64,000 bases of DNA, from NCBI GenBank assembly GCA_002102555.1, contig MCFL01000025.1:186001-250000 (forward strand), given 5' to 3'. Origin of the DNA: Catenaria anguillulae PL171 (taxonomy: Eukaryota; Blastocladiomycota; Blastocladiomycetes; Blastocladiales; Catenariaceae). The notes beneath the pieces were generated by a model that made no database searches, was not told the origin of the DNA, and saw only the letters and a list, made by a program, of their open reading frames with translations. How positions within the stretch are numbered: position 1 is the stretch's first letter; each line of letters opens with the position of its first letter. Position numbers and translations under genes: made by a program. This document shows positions 42,289 to 54,400 of this stretch, piece after piece.

Positions 42289-43944
42289 ATGATCAAGTCC
42301 GTTGGATGACGCGAATGCGTCCGCCTGCCAGAGTATTGACGCAACGCTGACTCGATTCAATCAATAGGAAAATTCTCCTGCTCGGCTCAGGCTACGTCGC
42401 CGGCCCCTGCGCCGAGTACCTGCTGCGCCGCCCCGAAAACCACCTCACGGTTGCGTCTCGCCGTATCGAATCGGCCAAGGCGCTGTGCCCGGACCACCCG
42501 AACGCACACCCGCTCGCCCTTGACGTCAACAACCAACAGGCCCTCGAGGCCGCGGTTGCCGAGCACGATCTTGTCATTTCGCTCGTCCCGTACACACACC
42601 ACGCTGACGTGATCAAGGCGGCAATTAAGCACAAGCGCCATGTCGTCACACGTCCTATGTGTCGCCCGCCATGGCTCAATTGCATTCCGAGGCCATCGAT
42701 GCCGGTATCACGGTCATGAACGGTACGCTTCGCATTATCGGACGGGCGTGCAATCGATGGCGGCATTGGGCGATGGCTCATCACTCGCACAACAGAAATT
42801 GGCGTGGACCCCGGCGTGGACCACCTTTGGGCGTTGAAAACCATTTGGGAAACGCATGAAGCCGGCGGCAAGATCCTCCACTTCACGTCGTACTGCGGCG
42901 GATTGCCCGCTCCCGAATGCTCAAACAACCCGCTCGGGTACAAGTTTTCGTGGTCGTCGCGCGGTGTGCTTCTTGCCCTTCGTAACGAGGCCAAGTTTAT
43001 CGAAAATGGGCAAAAGGTCGTGATTCCTGGTCCGCAATTGCTCAAGTCAGCCAAGCCTATTTGGACCGGATATCCGGCCTGGGCATTCGAAGGCTATCCT
43101 AACCGGGACTCGACGCCGTACGACAAGCGCTACGGTATCCCGGAGGCGCAGACCATTATTCGTGGCACATTGCGGTATGCCGGGTTCCCCGAGTTTATGC
43201 AGGTTCGTACCGTTTACATTGCATGCAGCAGATGCGATGGGTCTCATTCTTGACATTGCATGACGTTTCGTGCAGGCCATGGTCGACATTGGCTTCCTGG
43301 ACGATTCGCACAAGGATTTCCTCGCGGCCGATGCAAAGCCCCTGTCGTGGGTATGTTGCCATTTCGTGTTTGCTCTTGAACGTTCCTGTGCCATTGTGTT
43401 TACCGAACCTCTCCATCATTCCGCCCATATTCTAGCGCTCCGTCCTGACGCACGTCCTCGGGCTCTCTGGCGACGCCTCGGACGACGACCTGAATGCCGC
43501 CGTCGCCGTGAAAGCCCAACTTGCCGCCAACCCAGATGCCCTCAAGCGGGTGATTGCTGGCATGCGCTGGATTGGCATGTTCTCCAAGGACACGCCCGCG
43601 CCGCTCAAGGGCACACCGCTCGATGTCCTATGCACGACGCTCAATGCCAAGATGCAGTATGGCCCCGGTGAGCGTGACCTTGTGTTCTTGCAGCACAGGT
43701 TTGAGATCGAGACAAAGGACGGCGAACACAAGACCATCACGTCGACGCTGGTCGAGTATGGGACCGAAAAGGCCAGTGCCATGGCCAAGACGGTCGGTGT
43801 CCCGTGTGCCGTTGCAACGCAAATGATCTTGGATGGCAAGATTACCAGAGGGGTGTGTTGGCGCCCATGAACAAGGAGATTGTGTTCCCATTGATGGAGG
43901 AGTTGATCAAAGAGGGCATCAACATGGAGGAAGTCGAGTACTAG
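42289..43944 (+). CDS. LYS9: Saccharopine dehydrogenase (NADP+, L-glutamate-forming)
   Basis: Saccharopine reductase forms saccharopine from aminoadipate semialdehyde and glutamate, the penultimate step of fungal lysine synthesis. Exons are 42289-42296 (8 nt: MIK), 42368-42722, 42796-43202, 43276-43350 and 43436-43944. MIKKILLLGSGYVAGPCAEYLL holds the Rossmann GSGxVA. HDLVISLVPYTHHADVIKAAI, EIGVDPGVDHLWA, SYCGGLPAPECSNNPLGYKFSWS and GTLRYAGFPEFMQ are family hallmarks. Two frame breaks occur: after GTCGTCACA at 42650 (expected VVTTSYVSP) and in GGGG at 43850-43853 before VLAPMNKEIVFPL. Adding one base at each gives 451 residues, the normal length, ending EEVEY-stop. These look like assembly errors in an active gene. 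Confidence 0.92.
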
Positions 43945-44943
43945 GTTGCATTACTTCTGCTTGGTTCATTCCGGCGCCGGGCGTGTTTGTTGTCGATGTC
44001 ATATCTCTCTCATTTTTTCGCACAGATGTAGCAAGATGCCCACTGTGGCATTATGGACATATCCTCCCATTATTTGAGCGGAATTGTGTCGCAATTAGCG
44101 CGTTGTCGTCGTCCGTGTCTGCGTAAAAGATGTCTCACCCCACACACAAACGGTGGGTCACATGGTCTCAGCTTATCATGAATGTGTGGGAATGATTTCA
44201 TGGGAGATATTGTCACGACTTGCTCTTGTGCCACCCCCGTCTGTACCTCTATGCCGGTGCTCATGATTTGGGCTGAGATCTGAGCGGAGCTGGGAGGGCA
44301 CTGATTTTGGCATTGTAAGTCCGCGATTGAGCCACTGTTGGCAACGTTGCTTCTCACCAACAAAAAAAAACGTGTGAGCGCCACGTCTTCTCATCATAAC
44401 ATTTGAACGCAATTGCAGGTGACGCTATAGCAAGCACAGTGAGCGCGCTGTCGTGACGAATGTAGGAAGAAGACGGTGAAAATAGCCGGCGGCCTGGCGC
44501 CGCTGTGGGCTTGAGCAAAATCACTTGCCGAAGTGGTCGAGGTGAGGTGGTCGAGGTCATGGGCCGCAGTCATGCGTCCTTGTTGGTTGCCAATTTGGCC
44601 AGTGAGGGCCGCATTCAAAGGCAGCCAAGCTCATGACATGCGCCACCCATGTCCCTGGTTTGCTTTTTCTCTTGGGAGGTGCGAAAGCAGGCAGTTTTTG
44701 GCCACCGTTTTGTCACACTTTTTCCGAGCGCGGCGCCAAGTGCCCACATCACGCGGTGATAGCAGATCAGCAACCTCTTTGCCCAAAACGCCCACCAACA
44801 CCAAACACCAACCGCACCATGCAACCGCACACGTCCACACGCACACCCGCTTTGCGCCTCCGCTCCGGTCGCCATCGCCTGACTTGAAGCCCACCACATA
44901 AATACCAGGTCACCCGCCGCCCCCTCTCACCACAGCTTTTGTC
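43945..44943. other. Intergenic, no supported gene
   Basis: This 1-kb stretch lies between LYS9 and the inhibitor gene, with motif-free frames only. The last 150 nt are C/A-rich with a TAAATA at about 44898-44903, a possible TATA-like element 40 nt before the next start codon. Confidence 0.45.
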
Positions 44944-45460
44944 ATGTTCCTCTTCCAACCCTTGCAGAACACCTTCCGCCTCTCCACGACACTTGTGCTT
45001 CTCATCCTCTCAACTGCCACGCTTATTTCCATCATGACCGCCACTGCTCCTCATACTGTTTTCGCAGCGTCGCAGCTTCACGCTCCGTCAACGCTCGGTA
45101 TTGATATCACTTTCTGGGAGGCGTTGCTTTTGGATAAGACATTGATCTCCGGCCAAGTGCCTGAGCATCAGGTACAGTTCATATTGCTCTATGATTTACT
45201 TTCCCTGCTGCCCATTTCTATCCCAGTCCAAGTTCGGACAATTGTATGTGAGACAAACAAATTGTACTCACTTCAAGTTACTCCATACGCGTCCTTGACA
45301 GAAACTCACCCATGTTTCCGTGTCGGAGCTCCCGACTGGTTCGGACAAGTGCCGCATTTTCTTGCCCGGTGCCACGACCACCTCGTTCGATTGGTCGCCC
45401 GACCGCCTCAACGTCTACTGCGACAAGTTTGGCCGCGTATTTGACGTGCGCATTGGTTGA
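44944..45460 (+). CDS. Secreted inhibitor of I78 (potato inhibitor I-like) type
   Basis: Exons 44944-45171, 45227-45247 and 45302-45460 give 135 residues; the middle exon has only 21 nt and introns are 54-55 nt. The N-terminus has an amphipathic/hydrophobic leader (LVLLILSTATLISIM and ATAPHTVFAAS), read as a signal peptide. The C-terminal half has the I78 family ending: a buried stretch CRIFLPGATTTSFDWS, then PDRLNVYCDKFGRVFDVRIG, where the RPDRLN-x-D-x-GR pattern is diagnostic in bacterial and fungal members. Such inhibitors block serine proteases such as elastase-like or subtilisin enzymes. The upstream segment (ITFWEALLLDKTL) is not recognised. Family assignment is by pattern only. Confidence 0.62.
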
Positions 45461-46137
45461 ATAGATCCTGGCAAGAAGAGATACAAGGCTCATTCAAGAG
45501 TTTGCCTTCCGTATATATCCGCTCCCCCACCCAACCCGTTATTCCCGTTGTTGCTCTTCCGTTCTACACCATTCCCACACGCCTTTCCCGCCAACCAGCC
45601 CGCATTCCGCCGCCTCTGTGGCACCTTCGCTTCGGACTTGTGACGCCTCTTTCTCATCTGATTGCCATCTCTCTCGGCTTTCAAGATGACCTTGATTGCA
45701 GTCATTTGTTGTACATATTTAATAGTCGCCTATTCGTCAGCGTGGCTTCCTGTTGCCTTTCTTTCGTCGTCCACTCTGACGGGAATGCCAAGGCAGAAGA
45801 GTTCCTTGGTTTTTCTTGTCCCGCCATCCGCCATCTTGCCGTTGTCTTGTCATTTCTGTTAGCCTGTTCTGCAGGCAGTTTTTTCCACATGTATGATTAT
45901 GATAAATACTTGATGCAACACTTGCGCACTTCGAACATGGCCATTCGAGAGGGCAATGCTGCCATGCAAATCTTCACTATGCACCAGGTGCAGTGAGAAT
46001 GGGCAGCCACAAATCAGGACAAGGGTCAGACGATGTATTGACGACAACGAGGGCAACAATCAACCTGTCAATTCAAGCACGTGTGCACCCGACATCTTCA
46101 TACACTGACACTCGACCAAGGAAGCATTTGCATGTGC
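45461..46137. other. Intergenic with a hydrophobic ORF of doubtful status
   Basis: A plus frame (to 45996) is open for over 170 codons and has hydrophobic segments (LIAVICC in one frame, LAVVLSFLLACSAG in another), but no family, no clear start and no intron support. I treat it as the 3' flanks of the converging genes. Confidence 0.4.
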
Positions 46138-46610
46138 TCAGTAGAAGAAACCGAGAATCTTGCCACCAGTGCGCTTGCGACGGGCCTCCTCGTGGTCCAT
46201 GATACCGGCCGAGGTGGTGAAGACAAGGTAACCGAACTGACGGGAAGGCAACAAGTTGGCAACCCACTGCTCGATCTCGCCGAGCTTGACGTTGAAGCGG
46301 GGCGAGATGACACCGCACTTGTTGACACGACCAATAAGCTGGATCACGAGCTTGCCGGCGCGATGGTCATCAACAATGTCGATATCGCCAATGTAGCCTG
46401 GGATAGAATGTACAATTGACGAGGTTAGGAATCTGCAACTGAGCAAATAAATGGGTAGGGCAAATGATCGGACATACCGTGCTTTTGCATGACCGAAAGG
46501 AACTTGATGACGACCTTGGAGGAAGGACGCACAAGCACTTGGCGCTTACCGCGACGCTCGGCGTTGACGATGGCGTTGAGGCAGTCGTTGAGGACGGAGA
46601 TGCGGACCAT
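46138..46610 (-). CDS. RPS22: 40S ribosomal protein uS8 (Rps22/RPS15A)
   Basis: uS8 is a core protein of the small ribosomal subunit that binds 18S rRNA. Exons 46478-46610 and 46138-46397, separated by an 80-nt intron with donor GTATGT, encode 130 residues, exactly the usual length. [21 protein letters not shown] and [20 protein letters not shown] join to [20 protein letters not shown], followed by [38 protein letters not shown] and GGKILGFFY. All are near invariant in eukaryotes. The intron splits the Gly codon of KHGYIG. Confidence 0.98.
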
Positions 46611-47346
46611 GTTGGCGGATTGGGGGGTTCAAACCTTGCGCGCAGTTTCAAGACAAACGAGGTCAGCACACACAAAACACACACAATGCGCGTCAAGGGG
46701 GGAAAGTGTCGTTTCTCTGGGCCAATTCAGATGCACCGGTGCAGCATTCCAACTCGAACAACCAATTGAAACAAAAGCTTGCCCCAAGCAAACCGGTGAG
46801 GATCACACATTCGGTCCTTCGGTCGAGGGGGGCGGCTCGGTGCCAAAAGCATTTGACGCAAGGTCGCAAACACTTGGGCGAGCCGCCTTGTGCAGGCCTC
46901 AAGAGAGAGTACGAGTTTCCCCGGGACGCTGTACCCCTTCAACGCCCGCTGGTCGCCCCCCATGGCTGATTGAACCGCACGGGAGGGGCGAGTGCAGCGG
47001 GGTTCATGGTCATTCGTCGCATTCGGGTCGGGATTGCGAATCCGTGCGGATTGATGCATTGCCGGTACATGAAGAAGCGAAGAGAAAGCAGAAATGTGGG
47101 GATTACATGGCGGCAAGCAGTAGATACCTCGTTAGAATTGAGATAGGTGAGAGAGAAAGGTCGTAAACGGTCTACTTGGTTGGTCGTTTTACCTGGTGGT
47201 GGATGCATTTGTAAGAGTCGGATCGGCGGTCTGTCTGACCTTGCCGATCCTTGTATTGTGCGCACATCTCACACCTGTCATGATTGATAGAATTACATCT
47301 CGATGAATAGTGGTCATTCCACAATCCATGCAAGCACCGCACAAAC
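46611..47346. other. Divergent promoter region of RPS22 and NUF2
   Basis: The 0.74-kb stretch separates two divergently transcribed genes; frames in it lack motifs. Confidence 0.5.
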
Positions 47347-49312
47347 ATGTCTTCATTCGGCAATCCCCGCTCTAACGTCGGCCCGCGTGGCCGCGGTGCA
47401 GCCAATGCCAGTGGCCCCCAGGCCGGCAACGCCCAATCATCTGCTCACAAGGACCGACTTGATCTCCGGCTCCTCAACGAGTTCCAGCAGGCCACTGGCC
47501 TGGCGTTTACTTTGGACGAGATCCGGCAGCCCGATTTTGTCAAAACCCTGGTCCAAAAAGTGTTCATCGAGATGCAAATCTTGACCGAGGATAACATCTT
47601 GCAGGTGGCGCAGGTGATGGACGTGGACATCACGCTCCAGGGGAATATGGGCATGTTTCAGCAGCAGGTCGAGTTGCTTGCCTGGGCAAAGGTTGGGTAT
47701 GTGTGAGGAGCCGCTCGTCCAATCCGAGCTCCGTTGTCGTCGCTGACGCTCTGTCCATCAACCCACAACACTTTTGCTCGATTCCTTAATGCAATTTGAT
47801 CAGATCATATCTGTTTTCCGAAATTGCCCGCGAGTTCAACCTCGAGCCCCCATCGGGGAATCGATCCGACTTCATCTTCACCTTGACCGACATGTACCGC
47901 GGCAACCCCGATCGTGTGGTCAAGGCAATCGAAATGATTGCCAGGCTATTTGACCGCACGCGCAGCATCATGGCGAAAATCAAGGAGGAGGGATTGCAAT
48001 CCGTACGCAATCCGCTATCATTCCTTACGCTCATGCACTCGCTCACTCGCTCACTTCAACCTCGCACGAACGCTGACAATGCCCATGTGCACTTGACACT
48101 AGGAACAAGCACGCAGCACTGTGCAAGAACACGACGAAACCATCTCGCGGCTCGACACCGAAAAGCAAGCGCTGGCCGACCTGGCCGAGCAAGACCGCCA
48201 GCAAGCCGAGCAAATGCGCACGCAAAACCATGCCATCATGCGCGAGACAAAGGCCGTCAACACACGGCGTGACAAGGCGATTGATGAAATCGAAGAAGGG
48301 CGTAAGCGTCAAGCGCGGATCCAGCAAGAGCGCGACAAGGAGCACATGGAGGTGAATCTGATTTCAGAGGCCATTGCAACGAAAAAGTCGTACATTATTG
48401 ATGATCCAAAGGTCATGCGGGCGGTATGTTGGGCTTGTCACATTGTATGATCTTGTTCTCGCAGGGACTGACTTGTCTGTTTGATTGGTCCGATTGTGTA
48501 CGTAGGGCTTGGAAAAGTTGCATTCACAAATGGAGGCATCCAAAGCTCGAGCAGACGCCGTAACGCAAAAGCGGGTCAACATCACGGCCAACATTCAAGC
48601 TGTTGAGGACTTTACCACGGTGCGTTTTTCCATTGGGGTACTCTTGTAGCCAACGCCTAACATATTGCATGATTTTTGCAATCTCCAGGACGTTGGTCAG
48701 CTCACCCTGCGCCTCAAGGAGCTGTGCGAGACGCGTGACGAACTCAACAAGGTCGTCGCCGACTGCGGCCAGTACGAAATCCGGCTCGCCAAGATCACCG
48801 AGGAAAAGGCGGCGCTGATGAGTCAACATCAGGTCCGTTTTGTTTCTTTGTTTGTATTATTGTGACGACGCTAATCATTTTCCTGCTTGCTCGCTCACTG
48901 CGCTCCTGTCCAACAGTCGGCCGATGAGAGCCTTGCCCGTGCAAAAGACGTGCTCACCCGCCAGGAGCAAGACTTTGAGGCACGCCGCGCCGCGCACGCC
49001 GAGGCTGCGGCTGCAGCCGCGGCCGACCTCGAGGCTCTACTTACGCACGTGGAACAAAACAGTGCACGGGTGGAGGAGCTGCTGAGCGAGGCGGCGCAGC
49101 TGGCTGAGACCATGCGGGTGGCCAAGGCGCGGTTTGCTGAGGATATGCAGCGCATGTGTGAGCACATGGACGCGTGGATCAAGGCATTGGAGGGAGGCGT
49201 GGTGGCAGAGGTGGATCGGTTGTTTGTTGAGGAGAGTGGACCGGATGGTTTGTTTGCGCCAAAGCAAGTGCCAATGCTGGATGAGGTGGAGGAGGATGCA
49301 ATGATCAGGTGA
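47347..49312 (+). CDS. NUF2: Kinetochore protein Nuf2
   Basis: Nuf2 pairs with Ndc80 to attach kinetochores to microtubules. Six exons, 47347-47696, 47804-48002, 48103-48423, 48506-48619, 48689-48832 and 48917-49312, keep phase and give 507 residues. The N-terminal 150 residues are the globular (CH-like) part, for example TLDEIRQPDFVKTLVQKVF, GSYLFSEIAREFNL and FTLTDMYRGNPDRVVKAIEM. From about residue 180 the protein is coiled coil (EKQALADLAEQDRQQAEQM). The family-typical SYIIDDPKVMRAGLEKLHSQM follows, the site of the IVQSP-like segment in other Nuf2 proteins. The C-terminal coil ends in an acidic tail. The call rests on order and length; similarity at the N-terminus is moderate, so another coiled-coil kinetochore protein is a lesser possibility. 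Confidence 0.7.
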
Positions 49313-49523
49313 ATGGTTCGTTACACCAATGCATATTCATGTAAATATCAACAAATGGCCGATAAAATACAAGGTTGGTCGAGGCAACCGGCTTGCGAAG
49401 AAATGGTGTATATCAGATGTGCTTTGAATGAATTAGACAATGGCGTGAACGGAAAATGACGTGCGAGAAAGTGTGGGAAAACAGTTGAAGAAAAAAGACA
49501 GGACGGGTGCAACGAAAGGAAAC

Positions 49524-49541
49524 AACACACACACACACGCG
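49524..49541. repeat. (CA)n dinucleotide tract
   Basis: A short run of CA repeats lies just downstream of the bestrophin-like gene's stop (minus strand). Confidence 0.7.
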
Positions 49542-49592
49542 CTAACACGCAATCAAACAGATGAAGGTCCTGAGCGATATGAACAGACAAAA

Positions 49593-51032
49593 TTACTCGT
49601 CACCACCACCGCCACCAGCACCGCCACCACCAGCTCCACCAGCGCCGACCCCGCCAGCCCCACCGCCGACAGCATCCGAGGCATCCAGCAAGGCCTCTTG
49701 GGCATCATGCTTCTTTCCCTTGCCCGGCACGACCGACAGAGAATGCACAACGCGGTTGCCAACGACCGTCGACCCCAAAACGGTGGAAATAGCGCTGATG
49801 CCGCCAACGGCCGTCATGGCTGACGAGTACGCCTCGGAATCTGCGGGCTGCAGTGTCTTTGGCACAATGTACTCGCCCGCGTCATTGACGGGCCGGCGCT
49901 GCGGAATGTTGAGCGTCAGGTCTGTATCGGACCCGCGTGCTTGCAAGACATGGGCATCGTCAAGGGCCCAGTCAGCCAGGTCGGCACGCGATTCGGAAAT
50001 GAGTTCCGAGATTTCGACTTCGGCGTCGGCAATGAATTCTTCGACGCGCAAGTCGTTGGCATCGGTGCCAAAGGGGTTTTCGATTTCAGAACCAATGAGT
50101 TCGACGCCCACAAAGGTGAAGGTGGCAAGGGCAGTGATGAGGATGGCGAGGAACTTGAAGTCGCCTAGAAGTTGGAAGGGGAGCATGATGAGGTACATGT
50201 ACATGATTTGCTTGAGATGCAAGCTGTATGCGAGCGGAATTGGACTGTTTTTGCGGTTACATGTCAGCACACCAGACGCACTGAATCATGGAAAAGTTGA
50301 GGCGGAAACGACAGACAGAGAGAGAAACGGGACATACGTTGTCAAGATACGCTCCATGCTCGTCACAGTATCGTTCATGCTGTTGATGGCGGCAATGAGC
50401 TGACCACACTGCGGCATGTCCAAGGTCTTGCGGCGCAACAGGTCGTCCACGTAGGCATTGAGCAGGTACAAAATGTCCGTGTGCACAAACTTGGACGACG
50501 TCAACAAGTATGGATGGCTGGCCGAGAGCGTGGGCACGGCAGGCAAGAGACCTTCAAACTCGGGACGGATGCATCCGTCGTCCGTGACGAGGCCGTCATT
50601 GTTGCGGGCGTGGTTGCGAACGGCAATCAAAAAGCTGAGAATGAGCCCCATGGCAGTGGTCTTTTCGGTGGTGTTATCCCTGTTGGCGGGCTCATCGGCA
50701 GCAACCCAGAACAAGCGCGCCATGTTGCGGGTGGCCACGGTGAGGTTAGTCCACAGACGGCGGCCCTCCCAGTAGCGCTCATAGGCCGTGTTTGTGCGGA
50801 AACCGAGCAGGAGCGAGAGGACAAAGGAGATGACGGTGAGGAAGACGGTCGAGTTGGGGAAGAAGAACTGCAGGCCCGGCGTGGTTTGCCAGAAGCACAC
50901 GGCGGTGGCCCAAAGCGTCAAGATGATGGTGGGCAGGGCAACGCGCGGGAGGACGGACCCGTGCCAGCGGAGGGCGCGGGGCCAGCCCAGGGTCTTGTGC
51001 TGGAGCTTGATGTGGTTGCGTTGCAGCTGCAT
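49593..51032 (-). CDS. Bestrophin-like chloride channel (UPF0187 family)
   Basis: Bestrophin homologues form pentameric anion channels. The first ATG is at 51032; exons 50338-51032 and 49593-50244 (intron 93 nt, donor GTATGT) give 448 residues. Membrane helices include VALPTIILTLWATAVCFW and STVFLTVISFVLSLLLGF, which leads into the conserved RTNTAYERYWEGRRLW. The second exon contributes YLIMLPFQLLGDFKFLAILI, TALATFTFVGVELIGSEIENPFG and DANDLRVEEF, the segment conserved across the family. The C-terminus ends in a Gly/Ala-rich repeat (GGAGGVGAGGAGGGG) that is unusual for a channel and probably disordered. The target membrane is unknown; plasma or mitochondrial localisation cannot be told. Confidence 0.88.
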
Positions 51033-51423
51033 TGCGGAAGATGAATTGTGGATGTCTTGGACTGCCAAGAGAGGCAACTGCCACTTCGAATGTGGATGGA
51101 GTAGTGTGGCGTGGGATGTGTGGGAATCCCAACGAGAACCAGAACCAGTGGCTTCGAGGTCACGTTTCTTTGCTGGCTTTGGTCACGCCGGTCACGCCTC
51201 TCTCGCGGCCACTGCGGCTCTGTCCCGTTCTGATGAGCGGTTGCCACGTCCTCCATTCCTTTCCGGCACCTCGAGGACGAGGACGGGCATCGGCGTCGGT
51301 TGGTAATATGACCTTCTCCAACCCGAATGCAGGTCATGAATTGATCCCGCAATGGACACAGCCCATTAGCCTTCAAGCTCCTTCCTCCCGACTGACTCAT
51401 TCAATTCAACCACACCTTCCACA
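51033..51423. other. Divergent promoter of bestrophin-like and golgin genes
   Basis: This 391-nt shared 5' region shows no additional gene. Confidence 0.5.
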
Positions 51424-54400
51424 ATGGCCGACACTTCGTCCACAAACGGCGGGACCGGCCTGTCGCCCGAGCAGCGCATTGCCGAGCTCGAGTCCCTCAA
51501 CGCCAAGCTCGAGTCGCGCTTGGCAAAGCTCATGGAAAAGTCGCAAGCCAAGTTGTCGTCGCTCAACGAAGAAAAGGCTGCCCTTCAGCAGAAAATCGAC
51601 GTCTTGCTCAAGACACGCGTGGGTGGCCGCCGAACGCCAACGTCATCGGTCCAGTCGCCGCCCAATGAGCCTGCAGGCGCCGCCGCAACAAGTGAGGAGG
51701 TGGACAAGTTGAAGGCAAAGGTCGCCGAGTTGGAGAGGCAAGTCACCGAGGCGGCCGTTGCGCGCGAGGCTGCCATTCAACAAGTCCGGGAACTGGTCGA
51801 AAGCGAGCTAAAGGAAAAGGCAGAAAAGCAGGCGCAGGAGGCGCAGGCAGAGCGGGAACAGCTGGAAGCAAACCATGCATCAGAAATTGCATCGCTCAAG
51901 GCCGACCACGAGGCGGTGCTGTCGGCCGCCGCCGTTTCCGCCAAGGCTCAAGTCGATCAGCTGAAGCAGGAGCATGGGGCGGCGCTAGCGACACAGCGTC
52001 AAGCGCTTGAGTCGGAAAAACAGTCGACGGCAACCAAGTTGGCCGAAGCCACCGAAGCGCTTGCCAAGGTGACGGCCGAGCGCGATGCAGAGCGCAGCCA
52101 GCATGTGGATCGGGTCAAGGCGTTGGAGGAGCAGGCCATGGCATCGGACACGCGGGTCAAGGAATTACAAGCTACCGTGGAGGAAATGGACAAGGCGGCC
52201 AAAGATTTGCGTGCAAAGTTGGACGAGGCTGAGGGCGCAAACGCTGCCTCGCGCAACACAGCGCAAGAGGTTGCGAGCAAGGCCAAAGGTGAATTGAGCC
52301 AACTGCAAGACGAGGTATGTGACCCTTCCTCATGCTTTCCTTTTGCCAGTTTAGGGGCTCACATAATCATCAATCGACTATAGCTCAAGCAAGCCGAGCA
52401 ATCGCGCAGCGCCTTAGAATCCCAGCTCGACCAGCTGAAAACAAAGCACAAGGACGACCTCAACCAGCTCACCACCAAACACACCGAGGAACTCGCCGCC
52501 CTGCGCCAATCCCTCTCGGCGACCGACGACACTACGGCCCACCTGCACTCGCACCTGACAGACCTGGAATCCAAGCTTGCCGCCGAGCTCGCCGCTCACA
52601 AGCAAACCAACGCAGACCTAGCGTCCCTCCAATCGGCACACGCCGATTTACAGTCGACATACGCTCAAGTACAGGCCGCGCACGCCGACCTCACTGCCGC
52701 CCATGCCGACGTGACGAGCCAATTGGACGCAGTGCAGCGAAATGTCGAGGCACTCAAGGCCGCCGCTGATGCGGCCGAAACAAAGGCCAAACAGGTGCAA
52801 GTCGACATGCAGGCCAAATTGGACCAGGTCACGCGCGATGTAACCACGCGCGTGGAAAAGGAGTGGCAGGCAAAACTCGAGGCGCAAGCCGCCCAGCACA
52901 CGCTCGCAATCGCCCAACTTGAATCCACACTCGAGTCACGCACAACGGATGCGGAACGTGCCTGGCAAGCAAAGCTGGACGCGGCTCTTGAGCAGCACAA
53001 GCAAGCCGTGGCGCAACTCGAGGCTGAATGCGACGAGCAACTTAAAAAGGCACAAGACGATCGCGACGCACAAGTGGCTGCGGCCGAGGCCGCGAAAAAA
53101 GAAAAGGTGGCGGCAGCCAAGCGCGATGCAGACGAGGCGCGCAAGGCTCTCGAGGACAAGGAGAAGGCGTGGGCCGCCGAGCGCAAGCAATTGGAGCAAG
53201 CGATTGACACAGCCAAGCGCGACACCGAGGCCGATGTGGGCAAGCGGTTGGCGGTCGAGCACGCGGCCACGCTCGACAGGTTGCGAGCTGAGGCGCGTGA
53301 GCAAGCGGCCACGGCAGACAAGGCACTAGCCGACGTCAAGAAGCAGCTGGCGGCAGCGCAGGCGGATGGGAAGGCCAAGGCCGCGGCTGTTGCCGATCTC
53401 GAGGGCAAGCTCGTCGCACACGATGCCGAACATGCAAAGGCCGCAAAGGAGTGGCGGCGCAAGGAGGAAGAGCACCTCGAAAAGTTGCGCATCATGGACG
53501 TGCAAGTGCGCGCCCTGGCCGAAGAGTCGCAGGAACTGGTCACGTTGCGCAAGCGCGTCACTGAGGTGCAGGCCGAGCTCGATGCCGCGCGCAAGGAGGC
53601 GAGCGAGTGCGAGGCAGCAAACAAGCAGTTGGCTGACGAGCGGGCGGCCAATGCAAGCATGAGAAAGGCACTGGACAAGGCCGACGATTCGGTGCGCGAG
53701 CTCGAGGTTGCGTTACAGGCGGCACAGGCTCGGGCAGACGAGGCACAGGGCGCCATGGAGCAGTTGCCACTTGTCAAGTCGGAACTGGCCACGGTGCAAG
53801 CCCTTTTCCACGCCAAATCCAACGAGTACGAAAGCATGCGCCAACGCGCCGTGGCGGCGGAAACGGCCAGGGACAATGCGCGGCTCGACTGGGAACGGCA
53901 GCTTGCCGAGGCCATCAAGGACGCACAAGTCACACGTGCAAAGCACGAGGCCGATGTGGAGCGGCTCGCGAGCCAGGCGGCAGACTGGGACACGGTGACA
54001 AGCGAATGGCAGGCCAAGCTCGAAGCGGCACAACAAGTGGCCGAGTCGAAATCGGCCGAGGTCGACACGGTCCGTGCGGATCTCGAGTCGGTCCGGGCAC
54101 AGCTCGACACGGTCGAAACGCGGTTGATTGAGATGGCCGACGAGGCAGATGCGCTCAGGGACAAGTTGGCAAAGGAGCAAGGGTCTGCTGCACGCGTCCA
54201 AGAGCTGACGCAGCTCAACCAGCGGCTCGCTCAAGATCTCGAGGCACTTTCGACGCGCGAATCGCATCTCAAGCAAGTCAACCGGTCCCTCAAGGATGAG
54301 GTCCGCAAGTTGTCGAGGCAAGGGTCCGCATCCAGCTTGTCCTTGTCGGGTGCCGCCCCGGCCAATGGCGCATCGTCGCCACCAAGCATGTCGGCGAGTG

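Noticed and set aside
1594-43853. Euplotes-like or other programmed frameshifting as the main explanation
   Set aside because: Sites share no stop codon or slippery heptamer, and most genes are free of breaks.
45457-45996. 179-codon plus ORF with hydrophobic parts
   Set aside because: No family, no good start context or splice support; lies between converging genes.
46620-46650. tRNA B-box-like GGTTCAAACC
   Set aside because: No A-box or cloverleaf can be formed around it; it lies in the RPS22 leader.
52665-54218. 517-codon minus-strand ORF rich in Ser/Ala/Cys
   Set aside because: Antisense shadow of the golgin coiled coil; composition is the mirror of Glu/Lys/Ala codons.
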